Below, piece after piece: positions 56,339 to 64,000 of a DNA stretch of 64,000 nt. Under the pieces are notes generated by a model. It ran no database searches and had not been told where the DNA came from. It saw only the letters and a program-made list of their open reading frames with translations. This stretch comes from Apiotrichum sp. Y4204 (taxonomy: Eukaryota; Basidiomycota; Tremellomycetes; Trichosporonales; Trichosporonaceae). Both the position numbers and the translations under genes were made by a program. The stretch is from positions 620,001 through 684,000 of the forward strand of contig JAMYHL010000003.1 of NCBI GenBank assembly GCA_025531455.1, in the 5' to 3' direction. Every line of letters starts with the position of its first letter. The first letter of the stretch is position 1.

Positions 56339-58250
56339 ATGCCCGCCTGTCCGGTGTGTGATCAGGATGTTGCGGGTGGGGAGCAAAACATGGCGCTCCA
56401 TGTGAATGCGCACTTTGACGCCGATGACCAAAGTGATGTTGAGGTGGTAGGATTTAGTGGTCCAACGACTGATACAGTGTGAGTAATGGGCAAGCAATGG
56501 ACACAATACAGCAATTGCTGACCTGCACGCTAGTCCCGCGCCCGCAGATACCTGCTTTGTCTGCGGAGCCAATCTTGAGGGGTTTGATGGGCTTGCGGCC
56601 AACGCACACGTGAATGCATGCCTTGGTAGGTTTTCTTGGGCGGAATTGCCGTTGGCACTGTACTGACTGTAGACGGAGGTGCGGGTGGTGCTCCAGCTCC
56701 GGAGCTGGGCCCTGGGGATTTTGAAAACTACGAGGACGACGAGTATTATCACGTTGAACGCGAGAGCGACAGGCACGACGAGATTTCGAGCAAAACCCGG
56801 CAAGGGCGCAAGGTCAAGGATGTCGAGTGGGATGGCAGGGTGTTTGCCGACAAGAGCGGGGCGAGTGACCAGGCTGGCAAGGGAGATAAATGGTACGTGC
56901 AAACGGTTCTTTCAAGTTCAACGCAACTGTTCTAACGGGCAGGTGGGACCCAGTCCGCGGAAGCCTTACAGCTGGTACTGTACCACCCAACGTCAGCCCA
57001 GGTATGAGCATTTAGGCAAATCAAGCTCACCACAGGTCTCATTCCTCGACTCCACGATATGCTCGACCGGAGCGTTTCCTCCGGCTCAACACGGGCGGCG
57101 GTGCTTGCGCGGAACGGCGTGCACATCAAGGGCTCCTTTGGCTTTGATAGCAGTGAGAATGAGCGCCTGGGTTGTATTGACATCAGCATGGGGATGCGGA
57201 TATCGCAATGCCATGATGGCCATTGCGACGATGTACACCACGTATCCCACAGTGTTCGCCAATCGCGCAGACCCCGGCGTGCGCACTATTCAGAACTGGA
57301 TAGAAGAAGCGTGGCGTGCCGGTTTCGATATCCAGGGAAAGCAGCAGCTGAAGGGCAAAGTGTCCGGAACACAGAAGTGGATCGGCACAACAGGTAGGCT
57401 GGACGCGGCGTATATTTCTGACGCCAGATCTATATGCCATGTTTAGCTGGATGGGAATTCCATGCGTTCTCTGTGGGTGCTCGGTTGTTGGACATCGAGC
57501 CCGCTGACTGCTCAGACGATTTCAACAAGCCCTCTGATCGGACGACCGATGAGCCGACACATAAGATTCTGGAACGCTGGGTTCGCAACTACTTTGTTAG
57601 TACAACCTACGATTGCCTACTCACACTAAGGACCACGATGAAGAGCATGAGGAAGAGGTCGACGCATTCGACGAGCTAATGCGTCCCAAGGTCAGGATTG
57701 GGAGCAAGTTTCCCTTCATCCTCCAAGTACGGTCATTCGTTATATCCCCTGCTGACTGATAGCATGCTGGCCACTCTCGAACCGTCGTGGGCTACGAGCT
57801 AGATGGGAAAGACATGAATCTCATCGTCTTTGATCCGGGAAAGTGGGTACATGCACTGTCTACTCAGAGATTGACACTAGATCCGTTCCAAAGGATGTTC
57901 GCGACGCAGGAATCGCAGCTCTGCGGGCGGAACGCACTTCTTCCAAAGCGACAAGTCCTCCAGCTGAGTCGAGCAAGAGGATCCGCGTCTCTATACGCGA
58001 GGACGATGCGGCTGCCAACCCGTCGTCCGATGAGGAAACACGGCAAGGGGGATGGGTTCGAAAGAAGATGAAGAAGGCTGTGGGCAAAACCCATGATCCA
58101 CTCCTCTCTTCTCTCAACAAATTCCGTACCAACTTGAGTCGTTGGAAGCACAATCAGTTTCAAGTCCTCGCGTTTCCCGGAACCGATATTCTCTCCGCGG
58201 CTGAACGCAATGCGCGAAAGGTTGTGGACAGCGTTGATGTCCAGATATAG
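56339..58250 (+). CDS. ZUFSP/Mug105-type C78 cysteine peptidase (deubiquitinase) with UBZ-like zinc fingers
   Basis: join(56339..56478,56534..56625,56673..56892,56943..57001,57036..57152,57187..57393,57428..57472,57516..57595,57631..57726,57763..57842,57881..58250), 501 residues from 11 exons. Two N-terminal ubiquitin-binding-type zinc fingers: CPVCDQDV...HVNAH (residues 4-27) and CFVCGANL...HVNAC (about 55-77). The C78 peptidase domain has Cys213 in STWGCGYRNAMM, an IPCVLYDF segment, His356 in QHAGHSRTVVGYE and Asp376 in VFDPGK, so the Cys-His-Asp triad is complete. ZUFSP/ZUP1 in animals and Mug105 in fission yeast cleave K63-linked ubiquitin, with ZUP1 acting in genome maintenance; a deubiquitinase is expected here too. 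The C-terminal 125 residues are basic and Ser/Lys-rich, outside the catalytic fold. All introns are 29-57 nt; the shortest junctions deserve transcript confirmation. Confidence 0.9.
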
Positions 58251-58599
58251 GTGTCGTAACATGTTTGTTCTCCCCCAAGTTGGCCTTAGTCAACGTCTTA
58301 CTGTCCCACTGTATCATTCTTCCTCCTGTTCATTCCATGCATCTCAATACCCATCATCAGCTCTACGTCATCTCCACATGCACACGACCTCCTTCTGGCA
58401 GCCATAAACGATGCCAACTGTTTGTTTACTTTTCCCAATTTTGCTTCCGTCCCGGCCAGGAGAAACCCTGAATTGCATTCCAAAGACCAAACAAACACGC
58501 GCCTGATTTTAACCCCCCTCTCCATCTGCTCCGTCCTCACTCACCACTGTACACACTACAACATCGATTCATCAACCACCATCAGTGCACCCGACCAAC
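58251..58599. other. Intergenic region (349 nt)
   Basis: 3' flank of the C78 peptidase gene and a C/T-rich promoter/leader of the following gene. Nothing else seen. Confidence 0.5.
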
Positions 58600-61500
58600 A
58601 TGTTCGGGGACGGGGACAAGCATCGCCAACTTGAGCGGTTAAACAGGACGCTCAAGCAGCAGATCGCTGATAGGGGTGAGTTGGGCCCACAGAAAGGCGC
58701 AGCTGGAACCTGTTGCTCAAAGCTGACCATCAGACGCGAAGCTGTCGAAGTACCAGAATGACCTCAATAACGCAACGAAAGAGCGTGAGGATGCAGTTCG
58801 CGTAGCGGAAAATGAGAGCGCAAGAGTGAGCTTCTAGAGTGGTAGTCCAGCTGACATACAGGCGGCTGAAGCCGAGACCCGCGCATCCAAGGCCGAGAAG
58901 GTTTTGGAGAGCACGAACGCCGAGAATGTCAAGCTGCGGTTAAATGTGTCAAACTACGAGGCACGCCTCCGTGCAGAGGCCGAGAAAAATGCCGAAGGCG
59001 AGCGTGAGCGTAAACGCCTCGAGTACGGTGAGTCTGAGCGTCGGGCTGAGCTGATGCCAGAACTCACGTCGACCTCTTCTACGTACGCGGTGCACCCAGA
59101 TGCCAAGCTTGGGAGCAGGGTGAAGACCCTTGAAGCTGAGCTGTTCCGGAAGGAGGCGGAGATTGCTCAGCTGCGCGCGGCCAAGGTGAGTGATGGTTGA
59201 CACGACTTGTCTGACTTGGCGTAGGAGTCGACACGGTCTCCGACACACGACTTTTTCGGCAGTGCAATCCCATCACCTAGATTGCAGCAGTCTTTCAGCT
59301 CCGCGCAGATCAACGATATCACGAATGAGCGTGACGCAGCGCAGCAGTCGGCAAGGGACGCGGTCGCTGCCGCGGATGCCCTCCGCACGCAGGTGTCCGG
59401 CCTCAAGGCCCAGCTGGTGGATGCGAAGAGGGCTCGCGACAAGGCCTTGAACGAGCGCATGGTGGCGGAGAAGAAAAGCAGAAGGGACGTGGAGGCGCTG
59501 CAGGATCAAGTGGATGACCTTCGCTTCGAGCTCAGCAACACTAGCGGCAAGAGCACAAGTGGTGTAGACAAGATCCGGGGCGAACTTCACACAGCGAAGA
59601 CGAAGATCGATGCGCTCGAGACCGACCTAGAGAGCAAAATCGAGGAGATCCAGCGTATGGCGGCTGATTTGCGCCGCGAGCAGGAGTCAGTGCAGAAGCT
59701 TCAGGGCGCAGAGGCTCACCTGGCTGCATCACGAGAGGAAGTTTCCGGTCTCTCTGCTCAGCTGGAGGAGGCTCAGAAGGAGCTGGTGGCAACTCAGGCG
59801 GCACGCACCCAGATGGCCGAGGAGCTTAAGGTAGGTGGATGCTTTATGTCAGCTGGGACTGACATCCAGGCGATTACCAACGCACATGACGCCTCGGCAC
59901 AGGATCTCTCCGCAGCGAAGGTAACGATCACAACATTGGAAACCTGTGTGAACCGTCTCGAGGCCGACATTCGCTCGTCCGCCGACACCGTCTCCGAGCT
60001 TGAGAAGGAACTGGCCTCCGCGCGCTCCCAGATCAAGGAGGTTGAAGCAGAGCGGGATTCCTTGACATCCACCCTGGACGGCAAAGCGGAGTCTCTTGCT
60101 ACTGCAAACGAGCAGCTGTCTAATGAGGTTGACCGTCTTACATCCGAAACATCTCAACTTTGCCAGGCTCTTGCAAGCAAGGAGGAGCAAGTCACTACTC
60201 TCCAGACTAAACTTTCAGCTGCTGGTAACGCCGCAGCAAGGCTTGAAGAGAGGGAGCGCGAGCTCAAGAGTGCCAAGGACGCGGTCGAGGCTCTTACCAA
60301 CGAGCTCATCGAGATGGAAAACAGCATGGGCGAGGATCTCGACTCGGTCCGCTCGGAGCTGAAGGAGAAGGAGGGAGAATTGGCAGAAGCCAAGGAGGAC
60401 CTCAAGCGTGCCATGGCCGATCGCCACACAGCCCACGGCACAATTCAGCTGCTGCAGCAGGAGCTGGCCGCTCAGCCCGTGCACAACGTTGGCGCGTCAA
60501 CGGCCAAACACAACGAGGAGATGGAGAGGCTGCGCGCTGAACTCACCTCCCAGGCCGCCGAGGAGATCGCTCGGCGTGAGACGTCTCTGGCGGCATCCGA
60601 GGAGAAGATCCATGCTCTTCAGGCCTCGAACAGCATTGGGGCCCCAGCCGATAACTCTCGCTTCCTCCGCATGAACAACACCATCGAACGCCTTCGCAAC
60701 GAGCGCGATGACGCTAGAGGCCAAGTCGAATTCAGCCAGACTGAAAGCAAGTTTATGCTCCAGGCCGCAGAAGACGAAAAGCGGGCCGTCGAAGCCACAT
60801 TACAGGAGAAGTCGATACTGTACGACACGCTCAAAATGGAACACGAGTGGCTGCAACAACGTGTCGCCGATCTAGAAGTTGAGGCTCAGTCCGACCCGAG
60901 TGCCGAGCGTGTTGTGGAACTCGAGCTGGAGCGCAACAGTGCCATGCAGAAGGTCTCCCAGCTGGAAGCTCAGATCGTGGAGCTGAAGCAGGAGCTCGAC
61001 GCCGCCGCTGTGCAGCTCACAAAGCTCGCATCCGACCTCGAAACCGAAAAGTTGCGTCGTATGGAGGCAGAAGAACACGTCGAGCGCATCCAGGCCGCTG
61101 GTACAGACGAGAAGGTTAAAGTTCAGCTGGATGACCTCAACGGTCGCATCGGCCGTCGTAACAGTGAGTTTACACATTGAGTACTGTGGGTTGACATTCT
61201 AGCGGAAATTCGGAACCTCAAGACCGAGAAGCAACAACTCGAGTACAAGCTCAAGGATGCCCAGGAGGGTGCGCAGGAGCTGTATGAGAGCAACGAGGAG
61301 ACTGCCAAGGCTGTTGAGAGGCTGCAGGCAAGCTTAAACGACGCGAACCGACAGCTCAAGAAGGCGGAAGCCGTCAAGGCTGCTCTCGAGGCAAAGCTCT
61401 CTGAGTTGGGCGATATTCAAGCGACTTTCAATGGGGTCAAGACCGCGCACGACGTCCTCCAGACCGAGCATGAGCTGCTCATGGAGCAGCACTCTGCAGC

Positions 61501-64000
61501 ACTTGCGAACCAGTCTGCGCTTTCTTCACAGGCTGAGAACATCACCCGCGAGCTGGAAGGTGCAACAAGCGTCATTGCCCAGCACCAGGCCCGTGTGTCT
61601 CAACTGGAGGCCTCCCTCGCCATGGCTGAGGCGCAGCTGATTTCTGCCGACAATACCAATGACCTTGTCCTTACCATCGCCGTACAGAAGCAAGCAATGC
61701 GCCGTTTCGAGGTCGCTTACAATGACGCCGTCGCCACGGCCGAGGCCCGTCAAGAACAGCTCACGGTTCTGCGCAACGAGCAGAGTGTGCTCTTGCAGCA
61801 GGGTAGTCTCACCGCCTCACTCCGCCAGGAGCTCGAGTCTGTCCGTGACGAACTCGCCCACGCCCAGTCTCGTGCCAGCACGTCCGAGGACCGTCTGGCG
61901 GCGTCCGAGGAGCGTATCTCTCAGCTTGTCCAGTCTGAGACCGCACTGCAGACTAAGGTTGCGGATGCCGAGACCAAGCGCATCGAGCTCGAGATGGCGA
62001 TTACAAACTCTGAAACCGCTTTGTCCAACAACAACGAGGCGCTTCGCAAGGCCCAGGAGGAGCTTGTCATTGCCCGCGATGAGCATATTGCGGCCGTCGC
62101 CGATCTCAAGTCAGCTGCTGCCGACGGCCAAAAGGCGCATCTTGACCTGGTGGCCAAGGCTCAGGCCGCTCAGGTGGAGGTTCGTGAGCTAGAGGCCAAG
62201 ATCACGGATCTTGAAACCACGGTTGTGAACTCCGAGGGACAGCTCGCGGATGCCAAGGACCAGCTCGCCAGCGTAATCAGTGAGCTCACGACAACGAAGG
62301 ACGAGCTGCAGACCAGCCGCAACGATCTCGCCACCGCCCACACTGAGCGCGACTCGCTACGTGCCAAGCTCGATGCCGCCGAGGCTGACCTCACGGCTGC
62401 GCGCTCTGAATTCTCTGGTCTCCAGGCGGATCTGGACGCCTCACGCGTGGATCTCGAGAGCGTGCAAACCAAACTTGCCACTACTACGTCGGAGCTCGCC
62501 GAAGCTCGTACTCAGCTCACCTCTCTCCGCGGCGAGCTCGATGCAGCCCAAGGCGATGCTGAGTCCGCCCGTTCCGCCATCGACTCCGCGAGTGCTAAGC
62601 TGGATGAAGCCGAGGCGGACCTTGTTGCAACCCGGAAGGAGCTCGAGACGGCTCGCTTCGACGCCGCCTCCGTCCACGCCAAGCTTGAGACCACCGAGGG
62701 TGACCTTGCAGAGCTCAAGAGTGAGATGGCTTCGCTCCGCACTGAGCAGGCATCTGCACGCGGCGAGATAGACGACGAGCTCGCTACCGCGTACGAACAG
62801 CTCGACGCAGCCAAGGGCGAGCTTGCTGTCGCCCAAAGTGAGCGCGACTCTGCTCGCTCAGAACGCGACTCTGCCACTGCCGACCTGGAGTCCGTCCGGT
62901 CTGAGAAGGAGGATGCTGTGTCGAAGCTCTCCGTGGCGGAGACCGAACGGCAAGTCGCCCTCAAGGATCTCGATACCGCTCGCGAGGAGTTCGCTACGGC
63001 CCAAGCCGACCTTCAGACTGCGCAGACCTCCGTTTCCGAAGCCCGCGAGAAGCTCGATGCAGTTGAGGGCGAGCTGCAGACGGCTAAGGATGAGCTAGAG
63101 AAACTTTCGAGCACGCAGGACGACAGCACAGCCCGGGTTGCTGAGACTGAGGCACGCATCGAGGGTCTCACCGCTGAGGTTTCACGTCTGGAGGTGGAGC
63201 TTGCGGCTGCCAACACCGACAACGAGGGACGCGTGGCTCGTTTTACCAAGTTGACGGCCGAACTGGACACTGTCAAGTCTGCGCATGATGCGTCTGCTGC
63301 CCGCCTGGACGAGCAGATTGCCCTGGTCGACGCTCTCAAGGCGACAGAGGCAATTCTCTTGAAGCAGCTCGACGAGGAGCGTGTCGCGCTGGCAGAGGAG
63401 AAGAGGGCTACCCAGAATGCTCAGACCAAGGCTGAGCAGGCGGAGAAGGAGATTCAGGCTGTTTCGGAGCAGCTTGTCGTATTGGAGACGAAAAACAAGG
63501 AGCTTTCATCCCGTGTCGCATCGCTCACCGACGAGCTCGCCACTCAGAAACCCTCCCCCGAATCCGAGGCGCCCGGCCTCGCGATCTTAACATCGAAGTA
63601 TGAAGCTCTGCAGAAGGACTTTGCCGAGGCGCGCGAGGACCTCGAGCGCGCGATGGACTCCCTCACGTCAAAGACCAACGAGATAGACGAGGCGGATGAC
63701 CGGGCCCTGGAGCTCAACAAGGAGATCAGCAAGCTGCGGAAGAAGGTCGACAAGCTCGAGCGCCAGAACAAGTCGCTCAACGCCAAGGTTGAAACCCTCA
63801 CAGCAAAGGCCGAGATGCCTCCACCTGCGCCCGCACCGGCACCCCCTGCAACTCGCGCCGCGCCAGCGTCCACACCTCGTGCAGCCACCACACCATCCGT
63901 TACTCGCGCTCGCTCCCCCGGGTCTGGCCTCAAACGCCGCCGTGAAGACGATGGTGATCGCCCCCGCACCGAGGCGCGCTTGCAGGGTGGGCCTGCCCTC
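58600..64000 (+). CDS. Giant coiled-coil protein, 3' partial
   Basis: join(58600..58675,58734..58825,58862..59185,59225..59830,59870..61163,61203..>64000); 1730 codons in the window with no stop. Nearly all is heptad-patterned, Glu/Lys/Gln/Ala-rich helix from about residue 5 to 1660, interrupted by a Pro/Ser hinge (ESTRSPTHDFFGSAIPSPR) near residue 170. From about residue 1660 a Pro/Ala/Thr-rich segment leads into RARSPGSGLKRRREDDGDR, which resembles a bipartite nuclear localisation signal and probably lies near the C-terminus. Such architecture fits nuclear-pore basket (Mlp/TPR), spindle-pole, kinetochore or myosin-tail-like scaffolds; I cannot choose between them. Introns 59831-59869 and 61164-61202 are 39 nt each; the first keeps the frame, so retention would add 13 residues. 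Internal coiled-coil segments from 62200 to 63300 look mutually similar (SERDSARSERDSA type). Confidence 0.88.

Noticed and set aside
59282..61180. Coiled-coil protein starting near 59282 and ending at 61180
   Set aside because: That frame only starts and stops there because introns are ignored; upstream exons from 58600 and downstream exon from 61203 join in frame.

Overview
The window is nuclear DNA of a filamentous or yeast-like fungus, most probably a basidiomycete of the Tremellomycetes (Trichosporonales-like; this is inferred from gene architecture, not proven). The signs are GC-rich codons, many very short GT-AG introns (about 34-100 nt) with CTGAC/CTAAC branch sites just upstream of the acceptor, pyrimidine-rich leaders, and fungal-specific proteins. 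Exon coordinates were worked out by hand from reading frame, splice signals and remembered family conservation. Where several introns had to be joined, the total length divides by three. No tRNA, rRNA, CRISPR array or intact transposon was seen.

Layout. 1-2165: 3' part of a repetitive Ser/Thr/Pro-rich secreted-type protein. 2557-3485: small unrecognised spliced gene. 3486-6640: no convincing gene. 6641-7417: Pro/Ala-rich hypothetical protein. 8400-9489: permuted papain-fold (PPPDE/NC-like) protein, convergent with ARL5 (9768-10504, minus). 11282-15345: phosphoribosylformylglycinamidine synthase (purine synthesis). On the minus strand follow OMA1-type mitochondrial metallopeptidase (15867-17726) and ARP2 (17971-19451), with ARP2 divergent from CRIPT (19970-20519, plus). 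20824-27756 (minus): a 2242-residue DOCK-family Rho-GTPase exchange factor. It shares a 1.8-kb divergent promoter region with a 13-exon Rieske + DUF455 ferritin-like fusion protein (29571-32933, plus).

32934-47968 is a 15-kb stretch with no supportable gene. Its last 4-5 kb are pyrimidine-rich and lead into an HSF-type transcription factor (47969-50017). After another empty 2.9 kb come, on the minus strand, a DUF1349 protein (52952-54560, whose model needs a 2-nt microexon) and a MIM1/TOM13-like mitochondrial outer-membrane protein with a long acidic N-terminal extension (54957-56009). On the plus strand are a ZUFSP/Mug105-type C78 peptidase (56339-58250) and a giant coiled-coil protein running off the end (58600-64000).

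Functional themes are ordinary housekeeping: Golgi trafficking (ARL5), actin and Rho/Rac signalling (ARP2, DOCK), mitochondrial quality control and import (OMA1, MIM1), ubiquitin removal (C78 peptidase), and stress or morphogenesis transcription (HSF). The genes are not an obvious cluster. The most unusual items are the Rieske-DUF455 fusion with its swollen introns, the predicted 2-nt microexon, the enlarged MIM1 and the 15-kb gene-poor block.
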